A stretch of DNA of 55,468 bases from an uncultured Hyphomicrobiales bacterium (GTDB lineage: Bacteria > Pseudomonadota > Alphaproteobacteria > Rhizobiales > Xanthobacteraceae), in assembly GCA_903892675.1 (NCBI GenBank), contig CAITJJ010000281.1, positions 1 to 55,468 of the forward strand, read 5' to 3'. Positions 27,559 through 35,549 of this stretch are shown here, one piece after another. Position 1 is the stretch's first letter. Each line of letters starts with the position of its first letter. The notes below the pieces were generated by a model. The model searched no databases and was not told the DNA's origin. It saw only the letters and a list, made by a program, of their open reading frames with translations. The position numbers and the translations under genes were made by a program.

Positions 27559-28503
27559 ATGCGTCGACTGCTATTGCTGCTGCTCAAAGCGACTGTTTCA
27601 ATTCTGCTGCTGTATGTGTCGCTTCGTTCCGTCAATCTTGCCGCGCTCGGCGAACGGCTGATCGGGATAAACATCGGCTGGGTCTTGGCCGCCTTGCTTT
27701 TGCAGGGCGTCCAGGTCGTTTTACAGGCGGCACGATGGCGCGCGATCGCCTTGGGGTGCGGCGCCGCGCTGGCGGCGCGCGCGGCACTTGGCATGTGTTT
27801 TATCGCGACCTTTTTCAACCAGGTCTTGCCATCGACGATTGGCGGCGATGCCGCCCGCATCTGGCTGCTGGCTCGCGGCGGCGGCGGTTGGGCCAGGGCG
27901 GCCTATTCGGTATTGATCGATCGCATCGCCGGCGTATTCGCACTCGCCGTCATCGTCATCGGCTGCCTGCCGTGGACACTTGCGCTTGTGCAGGATCCGA
28001 TCGCGCGCGCCATTCTGGTTTTGATTGGGGCCGGAGCCGTGGCCGGCGCGATCGTATTTATCCTGATCGATTTGCTGCGATTGCCGCTGCTCGATCGATT
28101 TGCGCCGGCTCGCCACCTGGTCCAGGTGTCGCGTATTGCAAGACGGCTGTGTCAGTCGCCCCGGTCGGCCGTCACAATTGGAACCCTCTCATTCGGCATC
28201 CACTTCTTGACCATCGCCTCGATCTGGTGCCTGGCCCAGTCGGTGGCCGCTTCCGCCAGTTTTGTCTTGTTGATGTTCATGATCCCGCCGGTGATCCTGA
28301 TCGCCACCGTCCCAATCTCGATCGCCGGCTGGGGCCTGCGCGAAGGCAGCATGATCGCCGCGTTCACCGTTGCCGGACTGGCCGCGGGCGACGGCCTGAT
28401 CGTCTCCGTTTTATTCGGCCTGACCGCTTTTGCGATTGGCACGATCGGCGGCGGCGTCTGGATTGTGAGCGGCGCGCGGACGTCGTCGCCGCGGCCGGTA
28501 TGA
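27559..28503 (+). CDS. Lysylphosphatidylglycerol synthase-type transmembrane (UPF0104) protein
   Basis: A 314-aa membrane protein with about eight hydrophobic segments. I start at MRRLLLLLLKATV (27559), since the track's first 19 residues are polar and precede the natural first helix. FNQVLPSTIGGDAARIW and PISIAGWGLREG are hallmark segments of the UPF0104/AglD-like flippase-type family. It is divergent from the nucleotide-sugar dehydrogenase and may move a lipid-linked sugar made by the opposite-strand genes. Its stop overlaps the MFS start as ATGA. Confidence 0.88.
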   Translation: MRRLLLLLLKATVSILLLYVSLRSVNLAALGERLIGINIGWVLAALLLQGVQVVLQAARWRAIALGCGAALAARAALGMCFIATFFNQVLPSTIGGDAARIWLLARGGGGWARAAYSVLIDRIAGVFALAVIVIGCLPWTLALVQDPIARAILVLIGAGAVAGAIVFILIDLLRLPLLDRFAPARHLVQVSRIARRLCQSPRSAVTIGTLSFGIHFLTIASIWCLAQSVAASASFVLLMFMIPPVILIATVPISIAGWGLREGSMIAAFTVAGLAAGDGLIVSVLFGLTAFAIGTIGGGVWIVSGARTSSPRPV

Positions 28504-29696
28504 AAATGTCCCCGGCGCACCCCGCCTCGCCGCGCGAACGGTTTTTGACCTCGCTTTTGTTGCTATGGCTCGCCGGCAACGCGCTGCGCCTGACCGTGCT
28601 GGCGGTGCCGCCGGTCATTCCGCTAATCCACGATCAGTTGAACATGAGCGCGACCCAGGTCGGCATTCTCACCGGCCTGCCGTCGATGCTGCTGGCGCTT
28701 GCCGCCGTGCCGGGCTCGCTGCTGATAGCGAAACTCGGCGTGCGCGCGGCGCTGGTCATAGGCCTGATGCTCACCGCCATCGGCGGCGCCCTGCGCGGGC
28801 TGATGCCGGACGTGCTGTGGCTCTATGCCATGACCATCGCGATGGCGGGCGGCGTCGCCATCATGCAGGTGACGATGCCGACGGCGGTGCGCGCCTGGCT
28901 GCCGAACCGCATCGGCTTTGCCACCGCGGTTTACACCAACGGCCTGCTGGTCGGCGAAATCCTGCCCGTGGCGTTGATGCTGGTTCTGGTGCTGCCGCTC
29001 GTCGGCGGCAGCTGGCAATGGGGCTTCGTGTTCTGGAGCGTACCGGTCGTCGTCATCGCGTTCATCGTCATGGCGCTGGCGCCGCGCGCAGCGGCGAATG
29101 GCGGCGCGCCGGTTCGCCGCAAATGGTGGCCGGACTGGCGCAACATGCTGATCTGGCGCCTCGGCATCATGCTCGGCACCGTCAACGCCGTGTATTTCTC
29201 GACCAATGCTTTCATCCCCGATTATCTGCGCAGCATCGGGCAGGATGAGTGGATCAGCGCGGCGCTGACCGCGCTCAATCTTGGCCAGTTGCCGGCGTCA
29301 TTCATTCTGCTGGCGGTGGCCGGAAGGCTCGAGCGCAAGGCATGGCCTTATGTTGCCTGCGGCATCGTCTGTCTGCTGGCGACCGGCGGCATCGTTTTTG
29401 GCAGCGGCGTTTGGATCGTGGCCGCTGCCGCGTTCGCCGGCTTTGCAGCGGCGGGAATTCTTATTCTGGTTCTGGCGCTGCCGCCTTTGCTCAGCCCGCC
29501 CGACGACGTCCATCGCGTCACCGCCGCCATGTTCACCATCAGCTATAGCTGCGCGGTGATCGTGCCGGTAATCAGCGGCGCGCTATGGGACTTGACCGGC
29601 ATTGCCGCCATGGCCTTCTTGCCGATCGCGCTCTGCGGTATCGTCCTCGTCATTCTCGCGCCGGCGATCAATCACGTTCCGCGAATGGAGAGCTAA
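28500..29696 (+). CDS. MFS transporter (CynX/NimT-like)
   Basis: A 398-aa inner-membrane carrier with about twelve hydrophobic helices. The start is the ATG in the ATGA overlap with the UPF0104 gene. The track's 737-aa ORF merely extends this frame through the previous gene out of phase. N-terminal sequence WLAGNALRLTVLAVPPVIPLIHDQLNMS and the motif LGVRAALVIGL fit the CynX/NimT branch, which moves small anions or exports compounds. The ligand is unknown. It is coupled to the genes on either side by overlap and short spacing. Confidence 0.9.
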   Translation: MKMSPAHPASPRERFLTSLLLLWLAGNALRLTVLAVPPVIPLIHDQLNMSATQVGILTGLPSMLLALAAVPGSLLIAKLGVRAALVIGLMLTAIGGALRGLMPDVLWLYAMTIAMAGGVAIMQVTMPTAVRAWLPNRIGFATAVYTNGLLVGEILPVALMLVLVLPLVGGSWQWGFVFWSVPVVVIAFIVMALAPRAAANGGAPVRRKWWPDWRNMLIWRLGIMLGTVNAVYFSTNAFIPDYLRSIGQDEWISAALTALNLGQLPASFILLAVAGRLERKAWPYVACGIVCLLATGGIVFGSGVWIVAAAAFAGFAAAGILILVLALPPLLSPPDDVHRVTAAMFTISYSCAVIVPVISGALWDLTGIAAMAFLPIALCGIVLVILAPAINHVPRMES

Positions 29697-29700
29697 CGCC

Positions 29701-30099
29701 ATGCGTCCAATTCCGGTGGGAGCCAAAGGCCGCGACACCTTGCGTGTGACGCCGGCGCACCTCGCCAACCAGTTCAAGGATGCGCTGCTGCCGAAAGTTT
29801 TCGCCACGCCGATGATGGTGACGGTGATGGAAAATGCCGCGCTCAATGCGGTGCGCGACTATCTGGAGCCGGGCGAAAGTTGTGTCGGCACCCTGGTCAA
29901 TGTCCGCCATCTGGCGGCGACGCCGGCCGGCCACGTCGTTACCGCCGAAGCGGTGGTGACCAAAGTAGATGGCCGCCATATTGAATTCACCGTTTCGGCC
30001 CGCGACGAGATCGAGGAAATCGGCAGCGGTACGCATGAACGCATGGTGGTCGATATGGACCGCATCGCCAAGAAACTGGACGCGAAGAAGCGGCCCTAA
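29701..30099 (+). CDS. Hotdog-fold thioesterase (fluoroacetyl-CoA thioesterase FlK-like)
   Basis: A 132-aa protein started at MRPIPVGAKG (29701), 4 bp after the MFS stop; the track's longer start overlaps MFS. VFATPMMVTVMENAALNAVRDYLEPGESCVGT is typical of FlK-like hotdog thioesterases, with the Glu in VMENAA in the catalytic helix and the conserved Thr/Gly region GTLVNVRHLA. It likely hydrolyses a small acyl-CoA. Cotranscription with an anion-type MFS carrier suggests detoxification or export of a short acid. Confidence 0.87.
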   Translation: MRPIPVGAKGRDTLRVTPAHLANQFKDALLPKVFATPMMVTVMENAALNAVRDYLEPGESCVGTLVNVRHLAATPAGHVVTAEAVVTKVDGRHIEFTVSARDEIEEIGSGTHERMVVDMDRIAKKLDAKKRP

Positions 30100-30160
30100 G
30101 CCACGGCGGCCTGAGGCACTTTAGCCCCTTGAATTCGAGCTTTTCCCGTTGTATCCCTCA

Positions 30161-30204
30161 ATAGGTACTTCGAAAGTATCTATTATGATGTTTTTTACAT
30201 GATA
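30161..30204. promoter_or_regulatory. Two adjacent palindromes at the XRE gene start (candidate autoregulatory operators)
   Basis: The first, ataggtacttcgaaagtatctat (30161-30183), is an imperfect 23-bp dyad centred on ttcgaa. The second, tatgatgttttttacatgata (30184-30204), is another dyad that covers the start codon at 30199. No ribosome-binding site is visible before that ATG. A small XRE protein would be expected to bind such symmetric AT-rich DNA and shut off its own gene and the hyf genes behind it. Confidence 0.55.
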
Positions 30205-30441
30205 ACAGGCACGCAGATGCGCGCCGCCCGCGCCCTGCTCGGCTTCGACCAGCGCGCGCTGGCGAAAGCCGCCGGCCTGTCTTTGCCGACCATCCAGCGC
30301 ATGGAAGCAAGCGACGGCGTGGTGCGCGGCAATGTCGATTCACTGATGAAGCTGGTCGACGCGCTGGCCGCCCATGGCGTTGAATTGATCGGCGACGGCG
30401 CCGCCTCCAGTGGCGGTGGCCGCGGGGTTCGGCTTAAATGA
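30199..30441 (+). CDS. XRE-family helix-turn-helix regulator (80 aa)
   Basis: A small DNA-binding protein consisting of one HTH: QMRAARALLGFDQRALAKAAGLSLPTIQRMEA, then a short helical tail. The N terminus MITGTQMRAARALLG is the usual start of this family, which supports the ATG at 30199 despite a poor ribosome site. It ends 37 bp before hyfB on the same strand and two palindromes overlap its start, so it probably regulates itself and the hyf operon. Confidence 0.9.
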   Translation: MITGTQMRAARALLGFDQRALAKAAGLSLPTIQRMEASDGVVRGNVDSLMKLVDALAAHGVELIGDGAASSGGGRGVRLK

Positions 30442-30478
30442 CAACGCACCAGACACATCGGCATGGCCGGCGGGGGCG

Positions 30479-32503
30479 ATGATGGTGACCGTCGCGCTCT
30501 TTGGCGTGCTGACTTTGGTGGCGCTCGCCCCCATTGCGATTGCCATCCTTGCCGTCCCCCTGAGCGGGAAGCCGAACGCGACCGGCTTTGTCTATGGCGC
30601 CTGCCTGATCGTGACGCTGATCCTGTTCCTGCTGGCGCTGCACGTCCTGCTCGAACACCCCGCCGCCTCGACGATCACTTTGCCACTCGGCCTGCCCTGG
30701 CTCGGCGCGCATTTCCGCATCGATCCGCTGTCGGCGTTCTTTCTCGTCGTGGTCAATCTCGGCAGTGCGGCGGCGAGCCTGTACGCGCTCGGCTATGGCC
30801 GCCACGAGGAAGCGCCGCAGCGCGTGCTGCCGTTCTTTCCGGTCTATCTCGCGGCGATGAATCTCGTCGTTCTGGCCGACGACGCCTTTTCGTTTTTGCT
30901 GTCGTGGGAGCTGATGTCGCTGTCGTCCTGGGCGCTGGTCATCGCCGACCATCGTCGCGCTGAAAATATGCGCGCCGGTTACGTCTATTTGTTGATGGCA
31001 AGCTTCGGCACGCTGACCTTGCTGCTCTCATTCGGCCTGATGGCCGGCGGCGACGGCGCCTATGCCTTCGACGCCATCCGCGCCTCGCATCCGGCGCTCG
31101 GCACCGCGGCGCTGGTGGTGATCCTCGCTTTGATCGGCGCCGGCTCGAAGGCCGGACTTGTTCCCTTGCATGCGTGGCTGCCGCTGGCGCATCCGGCCGC
31201 GCCCAGCCACGTCTCGGCGCTGATGAGCGGCGTCATGACCAAAGTCGCAGTGTACGGCTTCATCCGCATCGCCTTCGACCTGCTCGGCCCGCCGCAATGG
31301 TGGTGGAGCCTCGTCGTGCTGGCGCTTGGCGGCGTCACCGCGGTGATGGGCGTGCTCTATGCGCTGATGCAGCGCGATCTCAAGCGCGTGCTGGCCTATT
31401 CGACCATCGAGAATATCGGTTTGATCTTCGCCTCGCTCGGCCTGGCGCTGGCCTTCAAGGCTTACGGCATGCATGTCGCCGCCGCATTGGCGCTGACCGC
31501 CGCGCTGCTGCATGTGTTTAATCATTCGCTGTTCAAGAGTCTGCTGTTCTTCGGCGCCGGCAGTGTTCTGACCTCGACTGGCACGCGCGACATGGAGAAA
31601 CTCGGCGGGCTGATCCACCGCATGCCGCAGACGGCCTTCGTCTTCCTGATCGGCTGCACGGCGATCGCGGCGCTGCCGCCGCTCAACGGTTTCGTCTCCG
31701 AATGGCTGAGTTTCCAGGCGATCCTCTTGAGCCCGCAGTTGCCGTCCTGGGGCTTGAAGCTGATGGTCCCGGCGGTTGGCGCGCTGCTGGCGCTGTCGGC
31801 AGCGCTCGCCGCCGCGTGTTTCGTGCGCGCCTTCGGCATCGTCTTCCTCGGCCGGCCGCGTTCAAGCAAAGCCGGCGCCGCACTGGAGACCGACACCAAT
31901 TCGCTGGCCGCCATGTATGCCTTGGCCGCTACCTGCCTGATCGTTGGCATTCTGCCCGGCATTTTCATCGACGCGCTGGCGCCAGTGACGCAGATGCTCA
32001 CGGGCGCACGAATGCCGGTGCAGACCGGCGCCGAGTGGATGTCCATCGTACCGATCGCCGAAAGCCGCAGTTCCTATAACGGGCTGCTGGTCTTCGTCTT
32101 CATGGTCATCACCGGTATGGCCACCGCCTTTGCGATTCACCGATTTGCCTCGGACAAGATTCGCCGCGGCCCGGCCTGGGGCTGCGGCTATCCGGATGCG
32201 AGCCCGCTGACGCAATACTCAGCCTCCAGTTTCGCGCAACCAATCCGGCGCGTGTTCGGCAGCCTTGTTTTCCGGGCCCGCGAGATCGGCACGATGCCGC
32301 CGCCGGGCTCAAGAGCGCCAGCGACACTGACCGTGCAGTTGCGCGACCTGATCTGGGATTTTGCCTACGCGCCGGTTGCAAACGCGGTCGCGTCGATCGC
32401 CGAGCGGCTGAATTATCTCCAGTTCCTCACCATCCGCAGCTATCTCACGCTGGTGTTCGCCGCTTTGGTCATCCTGCTCACGGTGCTCGCCACATGGCCG
32501 TGA
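30479..32503 (+). CDS. hyfB: Hydrogenase-4 subunit B-like (HyfB/HycC, proton-translocating antiporter subunit)
   Basis: A 674-aa membrane protein with about sixteen hydrophobic segments. The start is at MMVTVALFGV (30479), behind cgggggcg. It carries the Mrp/NuoL-type core: ELMSLSSWALV, SKAGLVPLHAWLPLAHPAAPSHVSALMSG and NHSLFKSLLFFGAGSV. These segments hold the lysines and glutamates of a proton channel. It is the first membrane gene of the hyf-like operon and overlaps hyfC by 10 bp. It probably couples electron transfer by HyfG/I to ion movement. Confidence 0.93.
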   Translation: MMVTVALFGVLTLVALAPIAIAILAVPLSGKPNATGFVYGACLIVTLILFLLALHVLLEHPAASTITLPLGLPWLGAHFRIDPLSAFFLVVVNLGSAAASLYALGYGRHEEAPQRVLPFFPVYLAAMNLVVLADDAFSFLLSWELMSLSSWALVIADHRRAENMRAGYVYLLMASFGTLTLLLSFGLMAGGDGAYAFDAIRASHPALGTAALVVILALIGAGSKAGLVPLHAWLPLAHPAAPSHVSALMSGVMTKVAVYGFIRIAFDLLGPPQWWWSLVVLALGGVTAVMGVLYALMQRDLKRVLAYSTIENIGLIFASLGLALAFKAYGMHVAAALALTAALLHVFNHSLFKSLLFFGAGSVLTSTGTRDMEKLGGLIHRMPQTAFVFLIGCTAIAALPPLNGFVSEWLSFQAILLSPQLPSWGLKLMVPAVGALLALSAALAAACFVRAFGIVFLGRPRSSKAGAALETDTNSLAAMYALAATCLIVGILPGIFIDALAPVTQMLTGARMPVQTGAEWMSIVPIAESRSSYNGLLVFVFMVITGMATAFAIHRFASDKIRRGPAWGCGYPDASPLTQYSASSFAQPIRRVFGSLVFRAREIGTMPPPGSRAPATLTVQLRDLIWDFAYAPVANAVASIAERLNYLQFLTIRSYLTLVFAALVILLTVLATWP

Positions 32504-33450
32504 TTTACGATTTCGCCCTGCAGGGTGCGCAGATGCTGCTGGTGCTGTTATTGGCGCCGCTGCTCACCGGCTTTGTGCGCAAGGTGAAGGCACGCCTCCT
32601 GAGCCGCAAAGGGCCGCCTTTGCTCCAGCCCTATCGCGACCTGCTACGGCTGATGCGCAAGGACGTCGTGCTGGCGGACAATGCCTCCTGGCTGTTCCGC
32701 GTCATTCCCTATCTCGTCTTCGCCGCCACCTGGGTCGCCGCCTCGCTGGTGCCGACTTTCCGCAGCGGCTTGATGTTTTCCTGGACCGCCGACCTGATCG
32801 CCATCATCGCCGTGCTGGGCAGCGCGCGGTTCTTTCTGGCGCTGGCCGGCATGGACGCCGGCACCAGTTTCGGCGGCATTGGATCGAGCCGCGAAGTGAT
32901 GATATCCTCGCTGGCCGAACCGGCGATGTTGATGATCGTTTTTGTCATCGCGTTGATCGCCGGCTCAACCCAGCTCTCGACCATGGCGGCCTTCATGAAT
33001 TCGGCCGAGGTCGGCTTGCGCGTATCGCTCGGCCTTGCTCTGATCGCACTGACCATCGTCGCGATCGCGGAGAATGCGCGCATTCCGGTCGATAATCCGG
33101 CGACGCATCTCGAACTGACCATGGTGCACGAGGCGATGGTGCTGGAATATTCCGGTCGCCATCTGGCGCTGATCGAACTCGCCGCCGCGCTCAAGCTGCT
33201 TTTGTACGTGTCGCTGATTGCCTGCCTCTTCGCGCCATGGGGCATCGCTCCGGCCGTTGTCGCGCCGATTCCCATTTTCATTGGCGTCGCCGCCTATATC
33301 GGCAAACTCGCCGTCCTCGGCGCGCTGCTCGCGGTGTTTGAGACCGTGATTGCCAAGATGCGGGTCTTCCGCGTGCCGGAATTCCTCGGCGCCGCTCTGA
33401 TGCTGGCGTTGCTGGCGACTTTGCTTCGTTTCGTGTCGGGGAGTTTCTAG
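32494..33450 (+). CDS. hyfC: Hydrogenase-4 subunit C-like (HyfC/HycD, NuoH homologue)
   Basis: A 318-aa membrane protein of the NuoH family with about eight helices. The conserved cytoplasmic loops that hold the peripheral arm are present: RKGPPLLQPYRDLLRLMRKDVV near residue 45 and RIPVDNPATHLELTMVHEAM near residue 200. It links the membrane arm to HyfG and HyfI. Its TAG stop is directly followed by the hyfE ATG. Confidence 0.94.
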   Translation: MAVIYDFALQGAQMLLVLLLAPLLTGFVRKVKARLLSRKGPPLLQPYRDLLRLMRKDVVLADNASWLFRVIPYLVFAATWVAASLVPTFRSGLMFSWTADLIAIIAVLGSARFFLALAGMDAGTSFGGIGSSREVMISSLAEPAMLMIVFVIALIAGSTQLSTMAAFMNSAEVGLRVSLGLALIALTIVAIAENARIPVDNPATHLELTMVHEAMVLEYSGRHLALIELAAALKLLLYVSLIACLFAPWGIAPAVVAPIPIFIGVAAYIGKLAVLGALLAVFETVIAKMRVFRVPEFLGAALMLALLATLLRFVSGSF

Positions 33451-34113
33451 ATGCAGGGCATCGGCTTCGACATCGCGCATATGCTGGCCGGATCGCTGGT
33501 GCTGATGAGTTTCATCCAACTCTATCAGCAAAGGCTGTCAGCGCTGCTGAACGTCTTCGCGCTGCACGCTCTTGTGCTGGCTTTGTCGGTCGCCTGGCAG
33601 GCCTATGTGCAGAACGCGCCGCACCTCTACATCACCGCGCTCATCGCTTTGGTATTCAAGGCCATCGTTATTCCGCTGGCGCTGCGCCGCATCGTCATCC
33701 GGCTCGGCATCCACCGCGAAATAGAGAACGTGTTCGGCGTCGGCCTGGCCATGCTGCTCGGCATCGGGTTGGTGGCGCTGTCGATGGTGGTGATGCTGCG
33801 CGTCACCTCCGGCGCCGATCCGCTGGCGCGCGAAGATCTCGCTTTCGCTCTGTCGGTCGTGCTGCTCGGGCTTTTGATGATGGTGACACGGCGCAACGCG
33901 GTGAGCCAGGTGGTCGGTTTCATGTCGCTGGAGAATGGACTGGTGTTGGCAGCGACCGGCGCCAAGGGCATGCCTTTGGTCGTCGAGATCAGCGTCGCTT
34001 TCTCGGTGCTGATTGCCTTCATCGTCATCGGCATTTTCCTGTTCCGCATCCGCGAGCGTTTCGACACCGTCGATATGCGGGCGATGGACCGCTTCCGCGA
34101 GGAACAGCGATGA
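33451..34113 (+). CDS. hyfE: Hydrogenase-4 component E-like (HyfE)
   Basis: A 220-aa membrane protein with about six to seven helices. It resembles a NuoK-containing HyfE subunit (FMSLENGLVLAATGAKGMP, VEISVAFSVLIAFIVIGIF, where the Glu residues are the channel carboxylates). It begins one base after the hyfC stop and overlaps hyfF by 4 bp. It is part of the proton-moving module. Confidence 0.92.
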   Translation: MQGIGFDIAHMLAGSLVLMSFIQLYQQRLSALLNVFALHALVLALSVAWQAYVQNAPHLYITALIALVFKAIVIPLALRRIVIRLGIHREIENVFGVGLAMLLGIGLVALSMVVMLRVTSGADPLAREDLAFALSVVLLGLLMMVTRRNAVSQVVGFMSLENGLVLAATGAKGMPLVVEISVAFSVLIAFIVIGIFLFRIRERFDTVDMRAMDRFREEQR

Positions 34114-35549
34114 CAATCGACGCGCTCACCGGCGTACTACTAATTCCGGCCTTGACGGCCGGGCTGCTCGCCGTTTTGCCCGGTTACCGGCTGACGTCGC
34201 GGCTGAACATGCTGGCGGCATTCCTGACATTCTTGACCGCGGTGTCGCTGTTCTTTTTCGAGCCGGTATCCGGGCGCTACCTGCTGGTCGACGACCTTAA
34301 CAAGGTCTTCATCGTTCTCACCACGTTCGTGGCCTTCACCACGAGTGGGTTCAGCGCCAGCTATATCGGCCACGAAATCGAGACCGGACGGCTGAAGCCG
34401 AACCATGTGCGGTTCTATCACGCTATGTATCAAGTGCTGATGTTCGCCATGAACCTCGCGCTCATTGCCAACAATATCGGCCTGATGTGGGTGGCGATCG
34501 AACTCGCCACGCTGACCACCGTGCTGATGGTCGGCATCTATCGCACGCATGAGGCGCTGGAAGCGGCGTGGAAATATTTCATCCTCGGCAGCGTCGGCAT
34601 CGCGCTGGCACTGTTCGGCACCATCCTGATTTATATGGCGGCCCGCCCGGTGATCGGCGAAGGTCCCGACGCGATGGTCTGGACCATCCTGATAACCAAG
34701 GCGGCAAATTTCGATCCCGATCTGCTCAACGTCGCCTTTGTGTTTCTGCTGCTCGGCTATGGCACCAAGGTTGGCCTGGCGCCGCTGCATGCCTGGCTGC
34801 CGGACGCGCATGCCGAAGGTCCGACGCCGATTTCGGCGGTGCTGTCCGGCTTGCTGCTCAATGTCGCCCTTTACGCACTATTGCGCTTCAAGATGCTGCT
34901 GGCGCTCAATCCTGTCGCCATCGCACCCGGTCCGCTGATGGTGACGATGGGCCTTATGTCGGCTGTGTTCGCCGCCTTCATGCTGTACAGCCGGCGTGAC
35001 ATCAAACGCATGTTTGCCTATTCCTCCATCGAGCATATGGGCATTATCGTCTTCGCCTTCGGCATGGGCGGGCCGTTGGCCAACTTCGCCGGGCTGCTGC
35101 ACATGACCATGCATTCGCTGACCAAGTCGGCGATCTTCTTCGCGGTCGGCCATATTGCCCAGATCAAGGGCACGCAGAAGATTGCCGACCTAGGCGGATT
35201 AACGATCAGCCATCCGGTGCTCGGCTGGGGGCTGGTCGCCGGCGTCGTCGCCATTGCCGGCCTGCCGCCGATGGGCATTTTCATGAGCGAATTTCTCGTC
35301 GTCAGTTCGACCTTCGCCCGCGCGCCCTGGCTGGTCCTGATCCTGGTGATCGCCATCCTGGTCGCGCTTGGCGGTCTGTTCGCCAAGCTCAACACGATTG
35401 CGTTCGGCGAACCGCGCGGATCGAATGCGCCGGCGCAGGCCTCCTATGTGCCGATGTTCGCGCACCTCGCCATCGTCTTTGCCGCCGGCATTTATATGCC
35501 GCCGGCGCTGGTGACCGGCTTCCAGAATGTCTCGAGGCTGTTGGGATGA
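34110..35549 (+). CDS. hyfF: Hydrogenase-4 subunit F-like (HyfF, antiporter subunit)
   Basis: A 479-aa membrane protein with about fourteen helices, a second Mrp/NuoN-like antiporter subunit. The channel motifs are LMWVAIELATLTTVLMVG, GLAPLHAWLPDAHAEGPTPISAVLSG and HSLTKSAIFFAVGHIAQ. HyfF is diagnostic of hydrogenase-4-type complexes compared with hydrogenase-3. It is coupled by ATGA overlaps to hyfE and hyfG. Confidence 0.94.
   Translation: MTIDALTGVLLIPALTAGLLAVLPGYRLTSRLNMLAAFLTFLTAVSLFFFEPVSGRYLLVDDLNKVFIVLTTFVAFTTSGFSASYIGHEIETGRLKPNHVRFYHAMYQVLMFAMNLALIANNIGLMWVAIELATLTTVLMVGIYRTHEALEAAWKYFILGSVGIALALFGTILIYMAARPVIGEGPDAMVWTILITKAANFDPDLLNVAFVFLLLGYGTKVGLAPLHAWLPDAHAEGPTPISAVLSGLLLNVALYALLRFKMLLALNPVAIAPGPLMVTMGLMSAVFAAFMLYSRRDIKRMFAYSSIEHMGIIVFAFGMGGPLANFAGLLHMTMHSLTKSAIFFAVGHIAQIKGTQKIADLGGLTISHPVLGWGLVAGVVAIAGLPPMGIFMSEFLVVSSTFARAPWLVLILVIAILVALGGLFAKLNTIAFGEPRGSNAPAQASYVPMFAHLAIVFAAGIYMPPALVTGFQNVSRLLG

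Noticed and set aside
27483-29696. 737-aa plus-strand ORF
   Set aside because: Its first 339 codons run out of phase over the UPF0104 gene. Only the part from 28500 encodes the MFS protein, which starts in an ATGA overlap.
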